This document shows, piece by piece, positions 25,432 through 34,270 of a DNA stretch of 48,765 bases (the stretch's first letter is position 1; the number at the start of each line of letters is the position of its first letter). The position numbers were made by a program, and so were the translations under genes. The notes below the pieces were generated by a model that saw only the letters and a program-made list of their open reading frames with translations, was not told where the DNA came from and made no database searches. The stretch is taken from contig NZ_JPME01000039.1 in NCBI RefSeq assembly GCF_000732605.1, positions 1 to 48,765 of the forward strand. The letters run 5' to 3'. Source of the DNA: Lacrimispora celerecrescens. Lineage in GTDB: Bacteria > Bacillota > Clostridia > Lachnospirales > Lachnospiraceae.

Positions 25432-26420
25432 TCACCCTTTGACCGCGCCAATCATAGCGCCTTGGGCAAAATATTTCTGAATAAAAGGATAAACACAGAG
25501 AATCGGTACTGTTGTTACCACAACTGCTGCCATTTTTAATGAATCCGAAGTTACGGATGCCGTGTTATGGGCAAGTGCCTGCGCCACGGAAGTAACCTCA
25601 CGCTGAGAACTCATGGCTTTCGTCAGCATTTGCTGCAATACGGTCTGAACCGGCCATAACTTTGTATTACTCATATAGAATGCTCCGGCAAACCAATCGT
25701 TCCAGTGATTCACTGCCGTATAAAGTCCCACTACAGCAATTACCGGTTTACTTAAAGGGAGCATGATTTTTGTATAAATCTGAAAATAACCGCATCCATC
25801 AAGTTTTGCCGACTCTTCCAGACTGTCCGGTATCCCCTCAAAGAAGCTTCTCACCATAATAAGGTACGTTACACTCACCAGACTGGGAATTACGTATACC
25901 CAGAAAGAGTTCAGCAAATGCAAATTCTTATACTGGATATAAGTAGGAATCATACCGCCGCCAAACAACATGGTAAAGGTAATCAGAATCGTGATAGGCT
26001 TACGTCCGGGAAGATCATACTGTTTCAGTACAAAGCCTGCCATCGTAGTGACCATCAGACTTAAAAAAAGTTCCGATTCCTGTTCTCGCCAAAGTGATGC
26101 TATATGCATTCATGATGCTTCCGTCTTTAAATACCTCTTTAAAATTGTTTAATGTAAATTCTCTTGGCCAGAACCAGATACCGCCTCGGGCGGCGTCCTT
26201 TCCATCATTAAAAGAAAGAGCCAGTACATTTAAACACGGGAGCAGAATAATCAGACAAAGTGCAATGATTATAATATAAATTAATATCTGCATTGCCAGG
26301 TCCATTGGGTTTGTCTTTAAAATTTTTTTCATTCTCTGCCCAATCCTTTCCTCTTTCTTCGGGGGCCGCAAAATGAATCTTCTTACAAGACATAAGCCGC
26401 ATCTTATTGAATTTTTGCAT
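25432..26420 (-). pseudogene. ABC sugar permease, LplC/YtcP type, frameshifted
   Basis: The gene is readable as one 328-residue permease if two bases are removed: one in the seven-base T run of the coding strand (A7 at 26063-26069), which gives GIGTFLSLMVTTMAGFVLK, and one in a four-base run near 26370-26373, which joins KKIHL to RPPKKEERIGQR. The start is ATG 26420 with GGAGG 8 bases before it. Six membrane helices and the permease EAA loop (DSLEESAKLDGCGYFQIYTKI) are present. It is the second membrane subunit of the LplABC importer. The second lesion is less certain, because translation could also start at ATG 26332. Confidence 0.82.
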
Positions 26421-26438
26421 TTTGCGCCCCTCCATATC

Positions 26439-28187
26439 TTATTTATAAAATGTTACTGATTCCGGATTTTCATCGTAAACTTTTTTCACATGATTTTCAA
26501 ATCTTTCCACACCTGCTGCTTTAAGCTGAGCACGGAAGGACTCAATAATGGATTTTACCTCATCATCTGATTTTGCGAAGCATGCCTGTATGAAGGTTTC
26601 CTTCCAGTCCAGAAGCTCCATCTGCATCTTAACATCCGCCAGTTCATCTGCTGATAAGTATGCCGTGGCATCAAGCCCCGGAACCAGTTTCTTTTCCACA
26701 GGATAATCCCTGGCGATCGTTACACTTCTAGCGAAAGCGGACTCACCTGCGGATGCACCGGGACGTGGCTCCCCAAAGTTATCAATATTGTTTTTATTGG
26801 TCAGTACAAATTCAAAAAAGTAATTTCCTGAACCGCCAAGGCCTGAACCAACGGTATTAATCAGATAATCGGTATCGCCATCATTCAACTTTTTGACAAC
26901 CTCATCCTTTAGCCGCGGATAGCCGTCTACCATGTCATAGGATACTCCCTCAGCACCATACTGGGCGATGATCTGTCCTTCCTTTGTGGACAGCCAGTCA
27001 AAGAATTTGAAGATCTCTTCCGGATTCTCAGCATTTGCAGAAATTGCCATACATCCACGGTGAGACTTTCCGTGTACCACTTCCTTGTTGTCTCCCTGAA
27101 TATCATTCAACGGGCCAAGAGGTACCCAGTCATCACTTCCATATACGATTTCTTCATAGTTATGAACATCTGCCATGATTGCCGAGCTGTGATTTCTGGA
27201 AACTTCTTCTGCACGGGTGGAGTCCATGGTAAAGAACTCAGGATTCATAAGTCCTTCGTTAAGAAGCTTTCTGACAAAGTTAATCTGGTCATAAGCATAA
27301 TCTGTTTCAGCAATGTGTTTTACTTTTCCATCTGTATCCAGATTATAATTATCACTGACACCCCAGTGATATCCGGCGGTGATAAATTTCAGGGGATCTG
27401 CAGAACCACCCCAGTATTTCGGCCCCAATGGATATACATCATTGCCGTTATCATCCTTAAAGCCGCCTTCTTTAATCTTAACCAGCAGGTTATAAAAGTC
27501 GTCCTGTGTATTAATTGTTCTCGGATCAATACCAAGTGCATCCGCAATGGCAGACTGGATGTACATACCGCCCACATACTCTTCCTCCGCATTGTATTCC
27601 AGAGAACGGTCAATCTCGTCGATATTCATCTGCCACATATAAACACCGTCCAGATTTTTTCTGAACACAATATTATCATGGGTATCCTGCGGAAGGTAAC
27701 CATCTTCATAATATTTGGAATAGACCTTACTGTTCTTCATATAATCGGAAACATCTGCAAACATGCCATCCTTGGCAGCCTTATACAGCAGTGGGAATTC
27801 CTTTCTTGTGGAGTCATCCAGATAGCTGACAATCACATCCGGGATGGTTCCTGATGCAAATTGGGAAGCCATTACTTTTGAGTCACTGTCTCCGGGTGTA
27901 TATCGGACATCCAGTTTAATGCCCGTCAGCTCCGTAATCTTCTTCATTGTTTCCGTATTGTTAATATCATCCGGAAGCGTATTCCCGATATCGTCCACAT
28001 AGGCTTGAACCGTAATGGTACGGTCTGCAATCCAGGTATCCGGCTTATTGGAAGAATCTGTGCTGCTTCCTTCGCTCTTTGCAGTACTGCTGCTGTTACC
28101 CTGGCTGCTGCATCCTGCCAGCGTGGTCAACGCCATGGCTCCGGCCATAGACACTGCCAGCCAACGTTTTAAGGTTTCCCTTTTCAT
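26439..28187 (-). CDS. Extracellular sugar-binding lipoprotein of ABC importer (LplA-type)
   Basis: The 582-residue protein has a lipoprotein signal peptide with lipobox TLAGC (Cys 26) and a Ser-rich linker, followed by a type 1 extracellular solute-binding fold of about 530 residues. The length (over 500) is typical of the LplA/family 1 oligosaccharide binders used with LplB/LplC permeases. It should bind the imported glycan outside the cell. It lies between the two permease genes on the same strand. The ATPase subunit is not encoded here; such systems usually share an MsmK/MsmX-type ATPase encoded elsewhere. Confidence 0.92.
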   Translation of the reverse strand: MKRETLKRWLAVSMAGAMALTTLAGCSSQGNSSSTAKSEGSSTDSSNKPDTWIADRTITVQAYVDDIGNTLPDDINNTETMKKITELTGIKLDVRYTPGDSDSKVMASQFASGTIPDVIVSYLDDSTRKEFPLLYKAAKDGMFADVSDYMKNSKVYSKYYEDGYLPQDTHDNIVFRKNLDGVYMWQMNIDEIDRSLEYNAEEEYVGGMYIQSAIADALGIDPRTINTQDDFYNLLVKIKEGGFKDDNGNDVYPLGPKYWGGSADPLKFITAGYHWGVSDNYNLDTDGKVKHIAETDYAYDQINFVRKLLNEGLMNPEFFTMDSTRAEEVSRNHSSAIMADVHNYEEIVYGSDDWVPLGPLNDIQGDNKEVVHGKSHRGCMAISANAENPEEIFKFFDWLSTKEGQIIAQYGAEGVSYDMVDGYPRLKDEVVKKLNDGDTDYLINTVGSGLGGSGNYFFEFVLTNKNNIDNFGEPRPGASAGESAFARSVTIARDYPVEKKLVPGLDATAYLSADELADVKMQMELLDWKETFIQACFAKSDDEVKSIIESFRAQLKAAGVERFENHVKKVYDENPESVTFYK

Positions 28188-28223
28188 GTTTAAACCTCCC
28201 TTAAAAATATAATTATAAAAACA

Positions 28224-29150
28224 TTACCAAAGTCCGACCTCAGTAACCTTCTTACTGAGTTTATTGCATACTACGACCAATACAAGACCTACAAATCCCT
28301 GTATCAAGCCAATTGCAGTCGCATAACCAAACTGTCCGCCCTGAATACCGGTCCGAAGTACAAAGACATCGAGAGTATCCGCCAGTGACATGTTACCGGG
28401 CGTGCGCAGAAGCCAGATTTGCTCTACACCGGAGGAAAGCAGTCCTCCCACTCCCATGATGAACAGAAGGCCTATGGTTCCTCGTATACTTGGCAGTGTA
28501 ATATGCCACATCTTTTTTAACTTGCCGCAGCCATCCATTTCCGACGCTTCGTACAGAGAAGTATCCACCGAACTGATTGCCGCAAGATAGATAATGGAAT
28601 CCCATCCGATATTCCTCCACAAATCCATAGAAAACAGAATGCGGAAAAAATATTTTGCATCCATCAGGAAAAACGTACTTCCATCTCCTCCCAATGCTGA
28701 AATCGCCTGATTCAGCACACCTGTGTTGGGCGCCAGAATTCTCTGCAGCATCGTAACGATAATAATCGAAGATAGAAAGTGAGGCAGATATGTAACCGTC
28801 TGTGTAACCTTCTTGAACTTCATGCTGCGAAGCTCATTTAACATCAGTGCCAGTATTATGGCAAAAGGAAATTCCAAAATACATTTAATCACACCCACGG
28901 TTAACGTGTTTTTTACCAGCCTTGGAGCGTCATAGCTGGAAAAGAACGTCTTAAAGTACCTAAGTCCCACCCATGGGCTTCCCCAGATTCCTTTTTTAAA
29001 TGAATAATCCTTAAAGGCCAGTACCAAGCCTGCCATGGGTACATAGCAAATCAATATGTAGTAAACAATACAAGGCAGAAGCATCACATACAGCGGCCAG
29101 TATCGAAACAGCCTTTTTCCCAGCGGCTGTTTTGGCGGCTCATATTGCAT
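28224..29150 (-). CDS. ABC sugar permease, LplB type
   Basis: A 308-residue membrane subunit with about six helices. It shows the typical N-terminus RYWPLYVMLLPCIVYYILIC, the WVGLRYFKTFF segment of LplB proteins, and the cytoplasmic EAA loop (ASEMDGCGKLKKMWHITLPS) that contacts the ATPase. Length and motifs match LplB/YtcP partner permeases for oligosaccharides. The frame is intact, unlike that of its partner permease downstream of the binding-protein gene. Confidence 0.93.
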   Translation of the reverse strand: MQYEPPKQPLGKRLFRYWPLYVMLLPCIVYYILICYVPMAGLVLAFKDYSFKKGIWGSPWVGLRYFKTFFSSYDAPRLVKNTLTVGVIKCILEFPFAIILALMLNELRSMKFKKVTQTVTYLPHFLSSIIIVTMLQRILAPNTGVLNQAISALGGDGSTFFLMDAKYFFRILFSMDLWRNIGWDSIIYLAAISSVDTSLYEASEMDGCGKLKKMWHITLPSIRGTIGLLFIMGVGGLLSSGVEQIWLLRTPGNMSLADTLDVFVLRTGIQGGQFGYATAIGLIQGFVGLVLVVVCNKLSKKVTEVGLW

Positions 29151-29180
29151 AAAATATTCCCCCTTTTTGATGGCTTTTCT

Positions 29181-29960
29181 TTAAATCCATTCCAGCAGAG
29201 CGCAGACAGGATAATGGTCCGACAGCCATACGCCATCTTCCCTCTCCTCCCATTTATTCACGGACCGGCATCTAAGACCGGTGCTTTCACCTTTTAAGTT
29301 TCTGATAAAAATATAGTCTATACGCTCCGGTTCATCTTCCGGTTGAAAGCCGTGATAAGTAATTCCTATCCCATCAGTGATATTCCGATACTCCGGACGC
29401 TGCTTTATCTCAAGAAACTCTTCGCCCTCCGGCTCTGCATTAAAATCACCTGCCAGAATTACAGGTGCTTCAGGAAAAAGCTTTGCTTCCTCCACCTTTT
29501 TAAGTACCTGCCTTAGTCCCAGAATTCTTGCCTGCACTCCCTGATGGTCCAGATGAAGATTTAAAAGACGGAACACCTGTCTTTCCTCCAGATCTTCAAA
29601 CAACGTTTCAGTGCATACCCGGGGACAGATTGACTGTTCTTCATATCTGCTGGCAGGCCGGTAAGGCTGTAAAGAAAGCCAAAAGGTTTCCATGGAAATC
29701 AGATTCAGCCGTTTCTTTTTGTATGCCACAGCCACCTGTTCGTCCTCCAGCGTTTCACTTCTCCCGCATCCGACCACATAATAATCCTCTAATACGTCTT
29801 TTAACCATGCTGCTACATGAGGAAGCACCTCCTGAAAACAGATCAGATCCGGTTTCTCCTTTTGTATTTGTTTCAGGATCAGTGATTTTCGATATCGGAA
29901 ACTATTACCCTTATCCTGATCGTAATCACATCTTATATTGAATGTTACGAGTTTCAGCAT
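29181..29960 (-). CDS. Endonuclease/exonuclease/phosphatase (EEP) family hydrolase
   Basis: The 259-residue protein has the EEP fold signatures: TFNIRCDYD at the N-terminus, ICFQEVL (metal-binding Glu), LAGDFNAEP and the C-terminal SDHYPV with the catalytic His. Members cleave phosphodiester or phosphomonoester bonds in nucleic acids, sphingomyelin or phosphoinositides. No signal peptide is present, so it acts inside the cell. Its place in a glycan importer gene run, 30 bases before the LplB gene, suggests a small phosphorylated glycan substrate (for example a phosphomannose or phosphodiester-linked sugar). This is inference. Confidence 0.85.
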   Translation of the reverse strand: MLKLVTFNIRCDYDQDKGNSFRYRKSLILKQIQKEKPDLICFQEVLPHVAAWLKDVLEDYYVVGCGRSETLEDEQVAVAYKKKRLNLISMETFWLSLQPYRPASRYEEQSICPRVCTETLFEDLEERQVFRLLNLHLDHQGVQARILGLRQVLKKVEEAKLFPEAPVILAGDFNAEPEGEEFLEIKQRPEYRNITDGIGITYHGFQPEDEPERIDYIFIRNLKGESTGLRCRSVNKWEEREDGVWLSDHYPVCALLEWI

Positions 29961-29972
29961 ATTTGGCCCCCC

Positions 29973-30884
29973 CTATAACCAGAGCCATACAGGCTGACTC
30001 CACGCCTTTTTCCCATGAGAATCCTTAAGCGTCACACGTACATACTCCTCGTCGCCTTTCAGTTCAAACGCCCCCTCTGTTAAGTTTTCTGCATCACTGT
30101 GCAGATGGCCGCCCCGGTGAGGTGTCTGAAAATAGATGTCCTGACAGGCTGAACAGGTTACCACTGCCTGTTGATCTTTTACATAAAAGTCCTCAATCAG
30201 AGGACCGCTGGACGCGAAAAGGCTGCCATCTTTCAATGCCTCCATGATCCCTCTGTGAGTAAATTCCCTGGTTTTAACCATAACAAAACCGCCCAGACTA
30301 TGTTCTTCCAGATCATGTGCATCATCTGTAGCAAAGCAGTTAATCCTGTTTCTCACGAAGAGAAAATGGTCGTAGTACGATTCCGAGCTGCCGTTATTTG
30401 TTTCAAATTCTGATCCATGATTATAGATTTCCATTCCTATCATACCTTGCAGATACTTGATATCAACAGAGTCCACTTTCGACCAGTACGGATGTGCATA
30501 TAATGTGACATTTCCCTTCTGCCCAAAATATTCTATGATCCTCTCGGGGGTACTTAAGGCATTTCGCTTTCGCTCCTCCAGAAACGTATAACCTTCCGGG
30601 ATTTTATTGGTTTCCGGCAAGCCCAGCCCAACCAGATGATGATCCTTTCTCGCAGGAAGTTCTATATCCAGTTCTGTGCCCGGGAATACCAGAAAATCTT
30701 CCCTGCAAAGCTCAGGGTGGATTCCATACACCCAGTGATCCGTGATCGCCAGAAAATCATACCCTTTGCCACGGTAATGTTCCGCCACTTCCTCTGGCGT
30801 ATTCACCCCATCAGACCAGGTAGAATGGGTATGGAGGTTCCCTTTTTTATAGCTTCCCTCTTTATACAGAGTTCTCTTTTCCAA
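29973..30884 (-). CDS. PHP-domain metal-dependent hydrolase (CehA/McbA-like)
   Basis: The 303-residue protein shows the PHP metal-binding motifs in order: NLHTHSTWSDG, ITDHWVYG, PGTELDI, LYAHPYW and a late ATDDAHD. PHP enzymes hydrolyse phosphoesters or related bonds with a trinuclear metal centre. The start is TTG 30884, with AAGGAAG upstream; no in-frame ATG with a site exists nearby. It is the first gene of the long minus-strand run. A second PHP protein of almost the same length is encoded divergently at 31578-32485, so the locus has two. Confidence 0.85.
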   Translation of the reverse strand: MEKRTLYKEGSYKKGNLHTHSTWSDGVNTPEEVAEHYRGKGYDFLAITDHWVYGIHPELCREDFLVFPGTELDIELPARKDHHLVGLGLPETNKIPEGYTFLEERKRNALSTPERIIEYFGQKGNVTLYAHPYWSKVDSVDIKYLQGMIGMEIYNHGSEFETNNGSSESYYDHFLFVRNRINCFATDDAHDLEEHSLGGFVMVKTREFTHRGIMEALKDGSLFASSGPLIEDFYVKDQQAVVTCSACQDIYFQTPHRGGHLHSDAENLTEGAFELKGDEEYVRVTLKDSHGKKAWSQPVWLWL

Positions 30885-30898
30885 ATAAAGCTTCCTTT

Positions 30899-30947
30899 CC
30901 GGCCCTTCTCCTGGGCCTCTTGATTGTCTTCCAATATATGTAGTATA
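30899..30947 (-). promoter_or_regulatory. Putative start region of the glycan operon
   Basis: A -10-like TATACT lies on the minus strand at 30942-30947, but the matching -35 position is poor, which would suit a promoter needing an activator such as the YesN regulator. The untranslated leader holds a short GC stem, GGCCC / GGGCC, at 30901-30916. Confidence 0.35.
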
Positions 30948-31021
30948 TCAAAACATTGTTTTTCTCATAATGCACACAACTTTCAAAAAAACTGGATATT
31001 TCTACGATTGTTCTCCGATGC

Positions 31022-31050
31022 TTGACATTCCAAAAATGATTGCTTATTCT
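31022..31050 (+). promoter_or_regulatory. Promoter of the divergent two-gene unit
   Basis: TTGACA (31022-31027) and TATTCT (31045-31050) are separated by 17 bases, about 40 bases before the start codon at 31092. Confidence 0.6.
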
Positions 31051-31091
31051 TGACTGGAATCAACAAAAAATATAAATGGAGATATACGACT

Positions 31092-31562
31092 ATGGTTGAA
31101 ATGAAAACTGTCTATCAGGTCCAGGGAAAACTGTCAAAAGATTTTGTCGGGCAGATTTCCTATACCGTCTGTCTGGATGAAACCTATGAAGAACTGGATA
31201 TCGAATTTTTTTTCGGGCCCAGGCACTTTTCTCCCGAAGATATAACGCCGGGATTGAAACAAAGGCTGCTTGATTACTGTAAAGAAGCCTATGATTTAAC
31301 CTTATCTTCCCCGGAAGAACTTGAGAATGCCATCTATGGCCAGATGAAAACTGAGATTCATACACTGGCAATGTTAAACGATGAATTCATCGGATGCATC
31401 CATCGGCAACTGACCACCAGGCATATGCACTTTACTCCCGAAGAAGCTACAGAAGGCTGCATACCGCAGGCCTCTATTGAAGGCGTTTTAAAGGTTACAA
31501 TTCTGGCTTTTTCCGTGCTCCTTGATAACACGGATTACACCCTGACTGTGCGGGTACGATGA
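31092..31562 (+). CDS. Conserved-looking protein of unknown function next to PHP hydrolase
   Basis: The 156-residue product starts at ATG 31092 (GGAG 10 bases before; the frame is open 14 codons further but without a site). There is no signal peptide or membrane segment. The first 50 residues are beta-rich (YQVQGKLSKDFVGQISYTVC), the middle is helical and acidic, and the end has a hydrophobic strand (VLKVTILAFSVLLDN). I do not recognise a named family. It is followed after 15 bases by a PHP hydrolase gene and probably co-transcribed with it. It is divergent from the mannosidase gene run and so likely has a role in the same pathway. Confidence 0.65.
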   Translation: MVEMKTVYQVQGKLSKDFVGQISYTVCLDETYEELDIEFFFGPRHFSPEDITPGLKQRLLDYCKEAYDLTLSSPEELENAIYGQMKTEIHTLAMLNDEFIGCIHRQLTTRHMHFTPEEATEGCIPQASIEGVLKVTILAFSVLLDNTDYTLTVRVR

Positions 31563-31577
31563 TAGGAGGAACCTGAC

Positions 31578-32485
31578 ATGTATAAAAGACTGGAACTACA
31601 CAATCATACCAACGAATCGGATGCTTCCTGCACCTGCCGTGAACTGACGGAGCTTATGGCAGATGATCAAGTGGATGCTTTTGCTCTCACCGATCACAAT
31701 ACCATATCCGGACATAAAAAAATCCAGGCAATACTGGAAGAAACGCACCTGCCCATATCTTTTATTCCGGGCATGGAATATACAACTTACTATGGTCACA
31801 TTCTCTGCCTGAACTTAAAGGAGTATGTACCCTGGGAGAACATCAACAAACACAAACCGGAGCTGCTCTTTTTGGCTGCCCGCGCCAAAGGTGCACTGGT
31901 GGGTATCGCACATCCCTTTTCCTATGGCTGGCCTTTTGCCAGGGTTGCCGGTTTGTAATGACTGTTACTGACTATTCCTGCTGTGATTTTATCGAGATTT
32001 TCAATAATCCCGAACCCCTTCATGAGGTAAATGAAAAGGCTGTGATGCTCTGGGAATCTCTGGTGCTTTCCGGCGAAAAGCTATCTGCTACCTGCGGCAT
32101 GGACCTGCATGGCAACGGCTCTTTTTCCGGACATTACGCCACCTATATTCAGGGTGAAAAAGACGGTGACGTAAGCCAGGAACTGGCAGATGCCATACAT
32201 ACGCAAAAAACCTGGGTATGCAAAGGTCCTTTGCTGGAAATCCATAGGGAGAATGGCATGATTCATTTTACTCTTTACCAGACAAAAAAAACGGGATACA
32301 CTCTTGCCCTGCCTGAAGATTATATCATCACTCTGAAATCTGGTTCAGCCACCTTAACCTGCCATGTGCATGACCGGATTTCGGTAACTGAATTCGGAAA
32401 GGATACCATAATTATTCCAAAGCTTTACGAAAAAGAAGTCATTTTAGAAAACCTGGTGTGTGTAAGTCCGGTGATTTATTTATGA
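31578..32485 (+). pseudogene. Second PHP-domain hydrolase, frameshifted
   Basis: With one extra T in the run at 31934-31937 the gene is a single 302-residue PHP enzyme: ELHNHTNESD, ALTDHN, PGMEYTT, GIAHPFSYGWPF, then CQGCRFVMTVTDY and a later CGMDLHGNG, each in the expected order for metal ligands. As given, the frame ends at 31958 (TAA overlapping the next ATG), splitting metal-binding motifs between two peptides, so neither part should work alone. AGGAGG lies 8 bases before the ATG. Its length matches the PHP gene at 29973. Confidence 0.82.
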
Positions 32486-32607
32486 CTATGGGATTAGGCG
32501 CATATCACTAACGCAGATAGAGTTACTCCCGATGGTAGCGGTTAAAACTGCAGTTTTAAGGTACGCCATTGAATTGAGAAAGCCTGATACGGTTGATATA
32601 ATAGAAA

Positions 32608-32660
32608 AAACACCGTTTTTTAGTAGAGATTCTACAAAATTTAACGGTGTTTCCCTTTTT
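32608..32660. terminator. Bidirectional terminator between PHP gene and YesN gene
   Basis: AAACACCGTT (32608-32617) pairs with AACGGTGTTT (32643-32652). An inner stem GTAGA / TCTAC extends it, and T-runs lie at both ends (CCCTTTTT on plus; the complement of AGAAAAAAC on minus). It serves the two convergent transcripts and overlaps the stop region of the minus-strand regulator. Confidence 0.75.
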
Positions 32661-34270
32661 ACATCCTGTTTTGTTCCCGATAACCAAGAGGAGTCATACC
32701 TGTGTGTTTTTTGAATACACGGAAAAAATACTGACTGTCTTCATATCCGGTCCGCTTTGCAATATCTACCACGCTGAGTTCCGAATTCTCAAGCAGTTCC
32801 TGTGCCTTTTTGACTTTTAGTTCCGTAATATAATTCACAGCAGACTTTGAGGTCTCCGCTTTAAATATGGACGAAAAATAATTTGGACTCATACCATAGC
32901 TCATTGCTAAATCATTAATTGCGATATCTTCACTGTAATGTTCCTGAATATACCGGACCGCCATCTGGATTTTGCTCCTGGCATTCATGTCGTTCACAGC
33001 TTCTGCACGGACACACTCCATAATAATATCGGTAATACGCTGTTGGATTTCAGAAGCCGACTGAATCTGATCCGGCAGATTAAAACTCATCAACAGTTTT
33101 TCCATACTGGAAGCTTTTCTTTTCTTATCATAATGTTTAAGAATTACGTTTAAAATCCGCACCCACATAATTCTTAAATAAGGCGTCCCATACTTACGCA
33201 TCAGTTCTTCCGAAAAAATTTCCTGCAAAAGATTTTTTATCTTATGAATTTCATTTTTCTCCAAATAGGAATCCAGCAGATGAATCTGAGAAACCGGAAA
33301 TTTCTGTTCGCTGAAGATCCCGGTATCCTCATAGAAGTATAGATTGGAATCCCCATAAATGATTCTCTGTTTCAAAGCTCCAAGTGCTTCTGAAGCTGAC
33401 TTTCTTCCAAGTAAAAGCGTATATCTGCTCACCCCTAACGTCAGATAAATATTCATCCGCTTTTCCAGAACAGACCTCATCTCAAGGAAAATACGCTCCA
33501 CTTCATTCCTCAGCCTCTTTTCGTCCTCCATAAAAAAGATTGCATACAATTGATTATTGTCAGAAAGGCTGTTCACAATCTGTTTTCCGCAGGAAGATTC
33601 CAGTTCAAGGAGAACATTTCGAACAGAAAACCGTATTAAATCACAATCCATCCGGCGAAACTTCATATTGTCATAGGTTTCTCCGCTGATATGAATAACA
33701 GACAGCATCATAAACACATCTCTGCTGCAGTCACCGGCATCTATTCCGCAGACTTCGCTAAAACCCTTATAATCCATGGTTTCAGCTGAAGTGTCAAAAA
33801 GCAGTGCATTGATTGCCTTTTCCTGAAGGTATTCCTGCTTTTCCCGATCCATCCTCGTCTGCCTCCACATGGCGCTTCTGATTTTAGAATCCCGCTCCAT
33901 ATCCTGATATAGCTTCTTAAACGTTTTTTTTTAATTCTTCATTGGACAGAGGCTTCAACAGATAAGCTTTTACTCCCAGGCGAATTGCAGTTTCTGCATA
34001 AGAAAACTCTGCATACCCGCTCAAGACTACAAACTGCATGTCTTTTTGAAGCTTTTTTATTTCATGAATCAGGGTGAGCCCGTCCATGTCCGGCATCCTT
34101 ATATCCGTAATCACAATATCAATCGGATGATTTTCTACAGCCTCCAAGGCTGCCTTACCATTTGCTGCTTCAAATATTTCATAAGTATCAATTTTCAGAT
34201 ATTCCAGCCGTGCCCGCAATCCCTGGCGTATTAATTCTTCATCATCTACAATCAGTAAATTATGTCTCAT
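32659..34270 (-). pseudogene. YesN/AraC-type response regulator, frameshifted in an A9 run
   Basis: Removing one A from the nine-base run at 33924-33932 joins NEELKKTFKKLYQD and gives a 536-residue regulator. It has a receiver domain with D9/D10, phospho-acceptor D56 (ITDIRMPDMDG) and LLKP; a middle linker of about 280 residues; and an AraC-type double helix-turn-helix at the C-terminus (IAINDLAMSYGMSPNYFSSI, then VVDIAKRTGYEDSQYFFRVF). Start ATG 34270 has GGAGG 8 bases upstream and overlaps the kinase stop. It should activate the glycan operon. As given, only the receiver domain would be made. Confidence 0.87.

Noticed and set aside
27060-27854. Plus-strand open frame of 264 codons
   Set aside because: It lies wholly antisense to the intact solute-binding lipoprotein gene, has no ribosome-binding site and a composition typical of a shadow frame.
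31958-32485. A separate 175-codon gene starting at ATG 31958
   Set aside because: It continues the PHP fold without its first metal motifs and has no ribosome-binding site. One added T upstream fuses it to the preceding frame.
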